The notes under the pieces are model-generated. The model was given only the letters and a program-made list of their open reading frames with translations, did no database searches and had not been told where the DNA came from. A DNA stretch of 64,000 nucleotides, taken from assembly GCA_011316305.1 (NCBI GenBank), contig SAUG01000035.1:434001-498000 (forward strand), given 5' to 3'. Of this stretch, positions 22,640 to 33,482 are shown piece after piece. Position numbers and translations under genes: made by a program. How positions within the stretch are numbered: the stretch's first letter is position 1; every line of letters starts with the position of its first letter. Source of the stretch: Rusavskia elegans. Its lineage: Eukaryota; Ascomycota; Lecanoromycetes; Teloschistales; Teloschistaceae.

Positions 22640-24033
22640 ATGTCCGTCTGGAACCCGGACAATATCAAGGACGTGGCGGAATCCATCGGTATCGCCTCTC
22701 TCAACGATGACGTACTGCAAGGACTGTCATCAGATATAGAGTATCGACTTTCGCAAGTCCTGGAAGAGTCTTTGAAGTTCATGCGTCACAGCAAGAGAGC
22801 AACACTCTCCACGCAGGACGTAGCACAGGCACTCAGAGTACTCGATGTCGAACCTCTATACGGATATGAATCAACAAGGCCACTCAGATTTGGCGAAGCT
22901 TCAATAGGTCCTGGGCAGCCAATCTTCTACGTAGAGGACGAAGAAGTAGATTTTGAGAAGCTGATCAACGCACCACTACCCAAAGTCCCTCGAGAGATCA
23001 CTCTTACTGGTATGCTAGTGGATGGACAGTCTGGGGCCTAGGGGCTAATCGAATCATAGCCCACTTCCTTGCTGTCGACGGCAATCAGCCTACGATTCCC
23101 CACAATCCGACTGTGGCAGACTCGCGGAATCAGGAGCTTGTGCCTAAGGGTCCAGGAGCGAATCCACATTCTACGGCGATCAACGGTGTCGACAATATCA
23201 CCGTCAAACCCCTCGTCAAGCATCTTCTCTCCAAGGAGCTGCAGCTCTACTTTTCAAATGCCTGCAGTGCTGTGTTCGACGAGAACACCGACGAGTACCG
23301 TGCCGCTGCCCTTACAAGTATTCGCACAGATCCTGGACTTCACCAGCTGATTCCATACTTTGTCCAATTCATCGCAGAGAAGGTCACTCACAATCTCAAG
23401 AATCTATTCGTTCTCACTCAAACATTGCAACTCACGTCCGCCTTGCTGGATAATAAAAACCTTTACCTGGATCCCTACGTCTCCTCTCTCATCCCGCCGG
23501 TCCTCACCTGTCTCATAGGTCGACACCTCGGTTCGTCAGCGACACCCTTGTCTTCCTTCTCGCTTCGAAACACAGCTGCCACATTGCTTGGCTCCATCTG
23601 TAAGCAGTATGCCAAATCATCCCACACACTCAAACCGCGACTCGCACGGACCTGCCTCAAACATTTCCTCGATCCGACGAAGCCGCTTGCTACCAACTAT
23701 GGAGGTATCATCGGTTTGCAGGCTGTAGGAGGAATAGAGGCTGTGCGAGTGCTGATCTTACCTAACGTGAAAGATTATGAATCGTTGCTTCGCGAGCCGT
23801 TGGAAGATGAGGGATCTTCGAAACAGGCTGAAGCAGAGTCTGTACTTACTGCATTAGTCTCGGCGCTGCAGATGTTGGAGGATGATACCTTCGGCTTGCG
23901 AAACGATGTTCAGAATGGTGAGACAGCTAATCAGGCTCGGCAGTTGCAAGAAAAAGTGGGCAACATACTTGCAGAGAGGGTTCTGCAGATGGGGCGTCCA
24001 AGATTTGTGAAGGCACTTCTTGAGGCTTCTTAG
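22640..24033 (+). CDS. TAF6: TFIID/SAGA subunit TAF6
   Basis: Histone-fold partner of TAF9 in TFIID and SAGA. Exons 22640-23009 and 23060-24033 with a 50-nt intron; about 447 residues. N-terminal histone fold: '[20 protein letters not shown]', '[20 protein letters not shown]', '[20 protein letters not shown]'. The splice falls at '[14 protein letters not shown]'. The C-terminal TAF6 HEAT-repeat domain contains '[14 protein letters not shown]', '[19 protein letters not shown]', '[20 protein letters not shown]' and '[13 protein letters not shown]'. Length and domain order are those of fungal TAF6. It sits directly downstream of TAF11. Confidence 0.95.
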
Positions 24034-24251
24034 AAATTTGGTATGTTCCGCTTAGATACGGCTTACTCAAGGATACTCCTGGATACTAAGTACCCCTCCG
24101 TTCACAGCATGGATGTCTGTGATACAACATGCAATGTTTCTCGGAATTGTAGTGGGGCACCGAGCGCGTGACCCCTGAAACACAGATAAATAAAGCCCCC
24201 GCTCGCCCGCCCAAAGGGCATCGAACATACTATCTCACTTTTCATCCCATC

Positions 24252-25585
24252 ATGTGGCACAACCTCGGCAGTCGAAAATCGGAGGAAAAGCCTCCTGATG
24301 GCATGTGCTGGATCTGCTACCCTTTTGTCAAACCGATGGGCTCGACGGAAACCCTCCTGGCGGTATTGCACAACTTCGAGTACAAAGTCCCCAACGAACA
24401 GATGCCCATCGGCGGCGGATACTGGGGGAGACCTCAAGCCCCTAAGTGTCTGATCCGTATCGATGTCGCAGCTGAACGAGATGTCCTACTCGAAAAGATT
24501 GTTAGCCGCAGAAACCTCGTTGCGTTGGCCGAAATCCCTATTCCGGAAATACCATCAACCGAGTTCACAGATCTCAAGAGCGCGATCATACAGTCTATTC
24601 AGCGCTACGATATCAACGACATGGACTTGGACCAAAGGTCGTCAGCGATATTATATAACAGCGTAAGTCACGCTTTCTCCATATTCTCTAATTGATCGGT
24701 ATCCCATGCCCCGGTGGGGTCTTTGATTTGGCTGGCAGTCGAGACATCGGATGCGCCCCCCGTCAGTCGAACAGATACTCGTCTCACGCACCTCATCATG
24801 ATTACTGACCCACGCTCCAGGCTCACGACCGTCTCATGGCTGGTGATTATCGAGCATGCGAAGGGCTCTGCCAGACGCTTCGACAATTCTGTTGTGATGC
24901 GGATCCTCCTTGCGACCACGGTGTCCGCCAATACAGAGACCTCTTGCCCGATATTTCACTGTCACCAGCGACCCTGTTCTGGAAAGTTGCTATGATGCGA
25001 ATGATGATGGGCAACATTCACGCATCGATGGAGTACCTTCTTATGTTCATAGAAGCGCCTTTGAAACGTGTCTCAAGGCTGCGAAACAAGTACGAGGAGG
25101 TCCTTGAAAATTCCTTCGGCACACTTATTCCTACTCCCTTTTGGGATCACCCATTATTCGAAGAGATTGTCACAGAGGAGATGATCCGAGCCTACCAGCA
25201 TGACAGGGATAGAGCGAAGCGCGGTTCAAAATTCCTCTGGCTGCCCCAGCAAACGTTTGGCGCGTATTCGGTCTCATGGATGGGACCTAATGCCAACCTT
25301 GCACATTGTCCTCACAGTGATGCCTACTGGAACTGCCTTTGGAAAAAGAATACGCGAGAAGACTACTACCAAGGGAGGGACATTTGGAAGCGAACTTATG
25401 ATGGAAACCTTGTCTGCGACACCTGCAATGAACCGACACCGCACAAGTGCGAGGAGTCCGGGGGACCTTTCATCTACGTGTGCCCTGGTTGTCGCTGTCC
25501 GCTGCGGAATTGCATGACTTGCCGCGGCAAGAGGAAGGAGTTGGTGAAACAGAAGGACATGACTTGGAGCTGGAAATGGGGATGA
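24252..25585 (+). CDS. Uncharacterised protein with C-terminal Cys cluster (paralogue of the 32.5-kb gene)
   Basis: I do not recognise the family. Exons 24252-24662 and 24821-25585 (158-nt intron, GTAAGT...CCAG, phase 0), about 391 residues. The middle has 'DYRACEGLCQTLRQ' and 'PATLFWKVAMMRMMMGN', then 'CPHSDAYWNCLW'. The C-terminus carries Cys pairs near residues 336/339, 358/361 and 368/371 (C-x2-C ... C-x2-C-x6-C-x2-C), plausibly zinc-binding. The gene at 32461-33482 has matching blocks ('PCEGIALILRN', 'RATLFFKVSLLRMLM', 'CPHRERYLHLLL', three Cys pairs) and its intron at the same place ('YNS/AHD' here, 'YNM/SYD' there). It is therefore a real, spliced gene of a small family. Start is the first ATG in frame; codons further up lack an ATG. 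Confidence 0.75.
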
Positions 25586-26634
25586 GCTGACTTTTCGCGA
25601 TTCGTTTTGTCTCGGCTGTTAGGACTGCAGCCATGCTGGGGTGCATCATCTGCTCTGCTTTTGCCTCTAGGTCAAGATCTTGGCCACGCTAGGTTGCTTC
25701 ATTGGTGCTGTTGCCTTCAGGTCGAGATCCTATATGGGGATCCATCAATGACTCAAAGATATCCTTTTCAGCTCTGAAACCTGCCACGCTCATAGATTCT
25801 TTCGGCGTAGTGGTGGAGCCGCTGTCATTGACCTAAGTGAACGTAATACTCACCTCTATACCACCAACCCTTCATCAACGAAATTCGGAAGCAGCATTCG
25901 ACAAACCGCAATCTATACGATCGTCAATACTTCCCAGAATGGTGGGGCTTGCTTAGGGATTGCAGTTTGCCAGAAGCAGATGGTGTTCAACGAACCCTCC
26001 TACCGTAGAGTTGGATGATCGTCTCGGTCACGTATCCCCATGATGTAGGAAAGAAGATCTATCACGTTGGGAAGCAACATGGCCATAATGCAAGCATGGT
26101 TTCGAAGAGTTCACAGACCGCGGACCTCGTGATGTCAAGGGCTGGCATGATCGATCTCGTGCTGGAGAGATGATGTACTAGCAAAGTTTGTCTTCGGCAA
26201 TTGAGAAGTCCCGGCAAGGCCCATCTGATTCCACAGCTAATCGGCTTTTTTTTTTTAATTTATACTTGGACTTGATGCTCGTCTACTATAACAATTGATT
26301 CTATCCCTGAACCCCTGATCATTGCTTGCAGCTATTCAGAGTGTATCCATCACGTAATCCTTGGCAGAATCGTACTGCTCCTCGTTGTGCTGCGACAATG
26401 GAGAGCAAAGAATGCTTAATTAGGGATTTTGGACCGGATCCGCGCGGACTTCGTACTCAAGACGACCTCAGAATTGATTTCTTTGTGACTCACGCAGGGG
26501 GCACTATCCATCCTGGAGCTTAAAAGTCCTCGGATTCAACAGCCTGGGATCTCTAAGTATCTATATGCTACTTGATGACAAGCAAGGCGCAAATTGAAGC
26601 TGTCTTTGACATTCGCGATTCAACGGGAGACTGA
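25586..26634. other. Intergenic, no gene seen
   Basis: About 1 kb after the Cys-cluster gene. It has a T11 run near 26247-26257 followed by A/T-rich sequence. No credible ORF; the amidase promoter should be at the right end. Confidence 0.45.
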
Positions 26635-29035
26635 ATGGCGGCTGAGATTGTAACCATGCTGCTCAGTGGTATTGCTTACTACGTCCATCCCTTTCTCAAG
26701 GTAACCAACCCTCCGAGTTCAGGTACAAAGCCCGTCATGATGGCTGATATAGATGTGACAGGGTGTCTTGCAAGATGCACGTTCGCACTCCCTACTGCGG
26801 CCTGCGACCGTAATCTCTACACTTAGTGGAAACTTGTCCGAGGAGAACATTGTGGATGAGATCACAAGCTTTCTAGCACGAGACGACGTGTATTCAGAAG
26901 ACTTCGCTTCTACCATCGTGATACAGATGCCTGCGGGGATCGCCCAGGAGTCTCCCATCAATCTATCTTCCTTTGAACAGTACAACCTGAAGAACTCCGA
27001 TCTCGAATATTCAATAGCAATGCCAACAGAGAACCTTTTACCGTCGGGACCTTATTTCATCCATGACAACGGCATCTATGAGGCATGGCGGCTCTATCCT
27101 GATGAACTGGATGCGTTTGAGATTGCAGTCGTCCCTCAGGAAAGCAAGGGTACTGCAAGGTAGATCAAGCGAATGCCTGCAGCCGGCCTACGGCAAGCTG
27201 ACCGCCACGTGCCAGATTTTCCCCACTCAAGATCCTAGACCAGGAAGGTTTATGGAAAAGCATTGCAGTACCCAGTAGACTCTATGCGAAGAAATCTCGG
27301 CAGCACCCACTTGCTAGTGCACGCATTAGTGTGAAGGATAACTTCAAGCTCGCCGGAATCAAAACGACTATGACGAACAGAGCTTTCACCGAGCTCTATC
27401 CCGCAGAACTCGAAACCGCCGAATACGTAGAGACTCTATTGCGGCTTGGCGCTATAATTGTCGGTAAATCGAAAATGTGCTCCTTCGCTACCGGTGAGAA
27501 TCCTGGGGATTGGATCGACTTCCATTGCCCAGTCAACCCCCGTGGTGACCAGTACCAGAGCCCTGGATCCAGTACCGCTGGAGGCGGAGCCTCTCTCGCC
27601 GGATATGCTTGGCTTGACTACTCTATTGGCACGGACAGTGAGAGTACCAACCCTAAGTACTCCCAGACATTGCTCTAATCTCTCTTGTAGCTGCGGGAAG
27701 TATTCGAACGCCTGCAGCTTGCAATGGCCTCTTCGGTCTGAGACCCTCTTTCGGCGCTGCCTCGTTGGACGGCGTTTTCCCTCTATCACGGCAGGCCTTT
27801 TCAATTATTCCTCCCACTTTGTTAAGCTCGATAGCTGAGAAGATTCAAGTGACCACGGTACGGTTGGTTTTCTCGCACTAAGACTAGATTCGCTCCATGA
27901 TTTGGTACGAGACACAACGAATCTGAAAGAATCCAAGATGGTAACCTGCCACTTCGATCTTACAAAACCAAGAATCTAATAGAACAGTTGCCTGTTCCCA
28001 ATTCTGTACCCCAAAGAATTCTTCCCTGTTGCAAACCTCAATCAGCAGAAACTATTGGAAAACTACATTTGTGTCCTGGAAAACCATCTGAAGACATCAA
28101 GAATCGAATTTAGCTTAGTGGAACGCTGGGCACGATGCCCACCAGAAGAGACTGAGGGCAAGTCCTTGAACGATTATCTTGGTAATGTAAGGTCTACATC
28201 ACAATTCATCTCAAGCTACGGGTGATACTTATCGTTCCACTGCGAAGAGCACCTACCACCATTACTACTACGATGCATACCACGAGTATGATGGCTTCAG
28301 AAAGGATTATCGCGACACGTATCGACGGGAACCCTATGTGGGACCTCTTGTGCAATATCGATGGTTAGTCCTGCTGCTTGACGACTGGCATGATTAATAC
28401 TCAACGTTGGAATAGGGACAAAGGAGCCAGTCTCACAGTTTAAGATAGGAATGCAGGCAAAGCCCAGCTGGGAGTCTTCCGCCAATGGTTCCATGAAAAT
28501 GTGCTCAAGCAGAATCCTGACTCACTCTCGGATTTCATCCTAGTCTTGCCCGAAGGAAAGGCTGTCCCGGAATACAGAGGCGATGCGCTGTAAGATAGAG
28601 GCCGATCCGACAGAAAACTGGAAGGATAGACACTGACCACATCTCAGACCGTTCAGTATACTTGAGATATTAGGCGAAAACACTCTAGCCATGGTACTGG
28701 AGCTCCCTCATCTGGTCTTGCCAAGTGAGTCGATCGGAAGCAGAACTACAAAACCAGTGCTACACTAACCATGGGACAGTCGGCCAGAATAGCTACGGAT
28801 CTCGGGTAAGTGGCAGAACAGAGCATCGACCCGTTAGTGGATCACTCGTCGGAGCCAAAGGTAAGCTGAATCCACAGCCAAGGCGAGCGCTGGCTTATTG
28901 GCAGCAGGAAGCGACCTGTTGCTCATAAAATTGGCATATGAAGCATTTGAAAGCGCTGGCTGGCAGACCGAGGTCCAGACAGGGAGGCACACTTTTCCTC
29001 TGATCTTCCCTCTCGGAGCTGCTGTACTTCGATGA
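26635..29035 (+). CDS. Amidase-signature family enzyme, 11 exons, with a probable premature stop
   Basis: Amidase (GatA-like, Ser-cisSer-Lys) with the N-terminal extension common in fungi. My exon model: 26635-26700, 26762-27159, 27216-27637, 27691-27790, 27850-27940, 27983-28186, 28248-28363, 28416-28589, 28648-28724, 28780-28860, 28905-29035; every junction keeps phase. Motifs: '[16 protein letters not shown]' (Lys ~195), '[15 protein letters not shown]' (cis-Ser ~274), '[20 protein letters not shown]' (nucleophile Ser ~299), '[20 protein letters not shown]' near the end. The fourth intron (27791-27849) would use a GC donor; the fifth is only 42 nt. In this model exon 8 contains TAA at 28441-28443 ('WDKGASLTV' stop 'DRNAG'). 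Using an acceptor at 28448 instead skips the stop but also loses 11 residues. Either a recent pseudogene or an enzyme with altered splicing. Confidence 0.72.
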
Positions 29036-29831
29036 GTCTCTTAGCCTTCATGTAACGTTTCAATGTGATGGACTAAGTGATGTCTGATCTAGAAGATGGA
29101 AAGATTTGCAAATCTACAAATATGCGAGTACGTACGTGGGTGTTCTGCGCACGAAGCTATTAAGCCCTTCGTCATTGTTGTTGGGAACAGATTTTGCATC
29201 CTTTGAGCGGCCTTGGATTCAGGCAAATGTTACGGACTGGCAGAGCACTATCACGTGATTTTTGGCTAAGCCCTATGGCAAGCCCTTAGCCGCACCGTGT
29301 CTTAGTCATCACAACCCTTGCTGCCACCAACCTCACTATCTAGTATCTAGAATTTTTGACCTCGTAACGTAGGATTCGTCAGTGGGCCTGAGTGCAAAAT
29401 ACCCCGTAACATCCTTGCATAAAACTTGCTCGGATGTTTAGGCCGCGAACTAACCCCAATCAGAGAGGGCGAGGTCCAGTGCGTCTCACGTCGAAATGAG
29501 GCTCGCCAGCACAGACTCATATACCAATACATCCTACTTTGTAAGCCAAATAATGTACAGCATGTGCAACTTGTCAACCGTGCCATCTCGCGTTCCGTCG
29601 CCTCCACCATAGGCGATCTGGCCATCTCATCCGCTTCGACGCATATAATCTGCGGCTCTATCAACCGTGTTTCCAATTCAGAAACATCACCCGCAGTCAA
29701 AAAGAACAAAAAAAGGTCAAGTCCTCGTCTATTTCTCCATTCCAGATTCAATGACTGCTATATATTTGCGATACATTCGAGCACTGATTCAATTGCCGTA
29801 ATTCCTCTCACGCTGATGCTTTTCCGCCAGA
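29036..29831. other. Intergenic, no gene assigned
   Basis: Opposing frames of 134 (minus) and 166 (plus) codons overlap around 29350-29930, but neither has recognisable domains. I leave the stretch unassigned. Confidence 0.35.
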
Positions 29832-30446
29832 ATGTCACAATTAAGACGTTCAATGATTTCCTCTTTAAACATCCTCCTCCTCTTACTTCTCTCATTATCC
29901 CTCTCATCGCAAGCCAAGCCGCTTGACAGAACATCCAATGCCCTCTCCACTATCCCTAGCGGCAACGCTCTACAAGTCAGAAGTCTCACCCACACCAAAA
30001 CCATCAACGTCACCCGCACGCGCGTGCTCGAATTCAACCTCTTCAGCAACGGAGCCGCCTACCAAATCAGTTCCGCCTCAATCACCCGCTCCTATCAAAA
30101 AGTCGTCCGCGACTTCAACAGCGGCATCGCCGCCTCAGTCGAAAAGGCCAAGTTCGCCAAAAAGGTGCTCGATGCCGCCGTGGGCTATCAATACGGCAAT
30201 CTCAGAATGGAGATGCGATATCTGGGCTTGGAACCATATCTCACATCTGCTGCAGAATATATAAAGGAGAAATGGACGTGGGATACTATACCCGCGATTG
30301 CGGATTTCGTGCAGGATTTCATATGGAATGGGTTTGGTGGATCGCTTAGGATGATTGTGGAGCTGGCGAGTGGCGTTTATGTGTATGTTGTTTTTGGGCT
30401 GCCGATTCGTGAATGGTTGGATAGGGGTGGGCTGCATGTTCCGTAG
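29832..30446 (+). CDS. Putative secreted or membrane-associated protein, function unknown
   Basis: 204 residues, single exon, family not recognised. The N-terminus has a short basic start then a strongly hydrophobic Leu/Ser core ending 'LSSQAKPLD', a good signal peptide with possible cleavage after SQA. An in-frame Met at residue 8 is an alternative start. The mature part has possible N-glycosylation (NVT), a basic middle, and hydrophobic or amphipathic stretches near the C-terminus ('LRMIVELASGVYVYVVFGLP'), so it may be membrane-attached. No Cys residues are seen in the mature part, which argues against a classical Cys-rich effector. Confidence 0.6.
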   Translation: MSQLRRSMISSLNILLLLLLSLSLSSQAKPLDRTSNALSTIPSGNALQVRSLTHTKTINVTRTRVLEFNLFSNGAAYQISSASITRSYQKVVRDFNSGIAASVEKAKFAKKVLDAAVGYQYGNLRMEMRYLGLEPYLTSAAEYIKEKWTWDTIPAIADFVQDFIWNGFGGSLRMIVELASGVYVYVVFGLPIREWLDRGGLHVP

Positions 30447-31549
30447 ATTTGGTGGGCGGTCTTGGGTGGATATTCCCATCGAATTGCTATATTTCTCCCC
30501 TTTTTGTCTTTTTGTGATGTGCCATGCGACTCTCCCCATTTACCACCCGTTAAACGCCGCGCTCGTTCCTGATTCTGTTGCACGATAAAGAGTAGAAAAC
30601 CGACGGGGGGAGAAAAAGGGGAGAGAAAGATGGTATAGTTATTCGTGAGGCACAAACAGATAATTCCCTACAACTAACACGCACAACATCAACAACCCCA
30701 TTTACATCCAAGACTTCTTGTCGAAATATATCTGGTCCTTTTGAAAAAAATTGAAAAAATCAAATCCATTCGAGACGACGATAGCTACCGAGTTAGAGGG
30801 AAGTCCATCATTTTTCCATCTCGATAGCATTGCTAGAATCTAACGTAGCATGACGGTACATCGTTAGCCTTTCACACTACAGCTGCCATGGATATCGCTA
30901 TTTCCTGTCGATTCACTGTCATGGAGGACTTTCTCCCTCCCTCCCTCCTTTTATCTCTTTATCTCTGTATCAACATCCCAAATGGGCGCTAAGTTATCCT
31001 CACGCCAGGTATGTGGGAAAAATAGCGAGGGTCTTGGGAAGGGTTTCTGATGGGTATGTCGTGGTACGGGTGGTGTTTGTGGGGTAATTTGGATGCTTTT
31101 TTGGAGTAGTGTTGGAGGTTGTTGTGGGTTTGGATGGGAGGTTGTGGGGATTATCTATGGGACTGTGCGTTTTTGAAGAGAAAGTCGTGGGTGACGTGGC
31201 TGAGAAGGGATGTGGTGGGTTTTATCGTAGGTGGCTTGGTAGAGATGGAAAGGTTGATTTGAGATATCGTATCTGTGGTATTTCTTTGGATGGCTTCCAT
31301 CGGATCGCCGGCGTTTTTTGGTGTTTGATTGTTGGTGTGCGAGGATGTGAATGAGGATTGTGCTTGAGGTGTCTATTGGAAAAGCGGTATTTCCTGCGAT
31401 GCGAGCGGGAATGGGAATCAAGAAGTGTTTGTGGAAATGAGCGATCCAAGGTGTTGTCCTTCGTCGGCGTCTGCATACCCTTTACTCATACTACTCTCCG
31501 CACCCAATGTCACAGCAAATCCACACCCCTTCCCACCACTCCACCCCTC
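30447..31549. other. Intergenic, A/T- and G-tract-rich, no gene seen
   Basis: About 1.1 kb with homopolymer tracts, a TTTTTTGAAAAAAATTGAAAAAA-like patch near 30740-30760 and CCCTCCCTCCC runs near 30935. Frames on both strands are low-complexity and unconvincing. Confidence 0.4.
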
Positions 31550-32017
31550 CTACCCCATCACTTCTCCCTCCCCCTCCCCCTCAACCCTCCTCCACACCAT
31601 CCCGTCCACCCCCCTCCACACCATCTCTCCAACCATCCAAACATTCCACACCAACTTCAACGCATCCAAAAACAAAATAAAATATCCCTTCCCCGTATCC
31701 ACGACCTCTAAGAATTCCAGAAGTTCGAGCACCTGGCAGATGACGACTAGGATGTCCCATACTAGACAGAAGCGGCAGAGGCAGCGGAGCAAGAGTTGCC
31801 ATTCGAGTGGGATGTCGTGGTTGGGCGGATCGGGGGGAGGGCGCAGCCAGTGAAGCCAGGCGTGTGGGGGGTTGGGGTTGGGTTGGGGTTGAGGCCGGTG
31901 GTGTGGAAGAGGAAGAGGGGGAGGAGGAAGGGGAGGTGGTGGAGTTGGAGGGGCTGCTGGTAGGTCTTCTCTGTGGTTGTTGCGCTCATAAGGCAGAGCC
32001 GGGTTTGGCTCGGCCAT
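31550..32017 (-). CDS. Pro-rich protein with hydrophobic C-terminal half, function unknown
   Basis: 155 residues, one exon. The N-terminal third is almost pure Pro with Leu/His/Asn ('PPTPPPPLPPPPLPLPHH'). It is followed by 'DIPLEWQLLLRCLCRFCLVW' and two or three hydrophobic helices rich in Leu/Val/Trp ('ILVVICQVLELLEFLEVV', 'YFILFLDALKLVWNVWMVGE'), suggesting a membrane or peripheral-membrane protein. Codon usage in the first two thirds strongly favours C-ending codons, which supports coding on this strand over the overlapping frames. No homologue recognised; the real C-terminus may be altered by an intron I cannot see. Confidence 0.45.
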   Translation of the reverse strand: MAEPNPALPYERNNHREDLPAAPPTPPPPLPPPPLPLPHHRPQPQPNPNPPHAWLHWLRPPPDPPNHDIPLEWQLLLRCLCRFCLVWDILVVICQVLELLEFLEVVDTGKGYFILFLDALKLVWNVWMVGEMVWRGVDGMVWRRVEGEGEGEVMG

Positions 32018-32460
32018 GGGGCGGGGGTTTGTTTCGTTACTATTGTGGCCAGTGGGGAGTTGGGCTGTTGAGGGTGGTAGTTGGTGTTGCGTCGCTGTTC
32101 TGGTCTGGAGGGATGATCAGCGGTGAGGGTTATGCAGGTTGCCGCGGACAAAGAAGGGAGGGTCTGATTGCTTGTGATGTGATAGGAACCTGGGAAATCT
32201 GACGATTGGACAACAGGAGAAGTGAATAGGGTTGGGGCGCTGTGAATCAACATAAAATCTGAAAGCTTGTCAAGTGAGCGTGTTTGATTGCACTGATGTA
32301 GCTTGGGATTTCAAGCACTGACTGCTGCATCTGATTTCAGTAACGAACGACTGCACATCGGAAAATGGATGCTTGTAACCTCCCACCGTCTCCAAGACCT
32401 TCATTGGGAGATGCCACCTGAATAAAAGACATCGGAATCCCCAAATTAACATTGACATGA
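32018..32460. other. Intergenic, no gene seen
   Basis: Space between the start of the Pro-rich gene and the 3' end of the Cys-cluster paralogue. Nothing is supported. Confidence 0.4.
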
Positions 32461-33482
32461 TCACCATCCGTGTCGACGGCCCCACTCCAGGCTGTCTCGA
32501 TCATGTTGCCTTAGTATATCCTCTTTACAACTCGAGCACATCCTGAGGTCGCATTCAGAGCATTCTTGTATAAGACCAACCTGTCTTTTGTCGCAGATGC
32601 CGCAACGAAAAGCATATCCCAGCAGCAAGTGCAAGTAACGTTCGCGGTGCGGGCAGCCGATGGGCTCAGTGTCAAGTGTCATCCAGGTAATCTGATTGGT
32701 CGCGCTGGCTACTGGGCGACCAGATCGAACAGGTCGACCTCCGTTCCTGCCAATGCCAAGCAGGTAGATCCTCCTGAGTTCTTCGCGTTGAAGGCTGTTC
32801 AACCATTCGAGCTTCAGGAAGGGGTAGGGGATTGCATCGCCGTAGAGATGCTTCAGGATCCTGGTGCTGAGTTCCTTCCCAAGGCGATGATTCATGAGTG
32901 ATTGCATCGTACGATATGTGAGGAATTGGGGGAACATCAACATCCTGAGGAGGCTGACTTTGAAGAAGAGGGTTGCCCTCCAGAAAGAAAGGTCGGGAGG
33001 GACTTTTGGGAAGCCTACACCGACGGCGTTGAGGTTGAGGCAGGTGTTTCGCAGAATCAGGGCGATGCCTTCGCATGGCTGCCAGTTTCTGGCAATGAGG
33101 TGATCGTAGGACTAATGCATGTCAGGACGAACATTCACTTGAGTAAGAGATGTCCGAGGGAATGTGGGTAGTCAACGACTCGTGGCTGGGAACTTGCCAT
33201 ATTGTACGACATTGCGACGAACTTGTCCTTGTATTCGATCTCCTCAAGGTTATCATAGGGCTTGATGGCATGCATGATTGCGTTCTTGATATAGGTAAAG
33301 TCGGGCGATGGTGTTTCTGGTGCAGCCATCTTGCCGGTCTCCATGAGCTTTAGACGGAAGCGACTCTGATCGACTTTGGACATCCAGGTTCTGTGACGTT
33401 CGGCAGCGTCTACTTGTGTGGAAGTAGGTGAAGAACACTCGTTGGCACCCGGTATGGTTCGCAAGGGGAGATTGGCTTGCAT
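32461..33482 (-). CDS. Uncharacterised protein with C-terminal Cys cluster (paralogue of the 24.3-kb gene)
   Basis: About 311 residues from two exons, 33198-33482 and 32461-33111. The intron (33112-33197, 86 nt) has a non-canonical GC donor, GCAAGT, and ends ATTAG; phase 0. The GT-AG alternatives do not restore frame. Blocks shared with 24252-25585: 'IKNAIMHAIKPYD' / 'IQSIQRYD', 'NWQPCEGIALILRN' / 'DYRACEGLCQTLRQ', 'RATLFFKVSLLRMLM' / 'PATLFWKVAMMRMMM', 'CPHRERYLHLLL' / 'CPHSDAYWNCLW'. The Cys pairs are at about 265/268, 279/282 and 287/290 (C-x2-C-x10-C-x2-C-x4-C-x2-C), a likely zinc-binding knot. The N-terminus is shorter than in the paralogue. Function unknown. Confidence 0.75.

Noticed and set aside
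29347..29926. Opposing frames of 134 and 166 codons
   Set aside because: Mutually overlapping and without recognisable protein features; cannot choose either.
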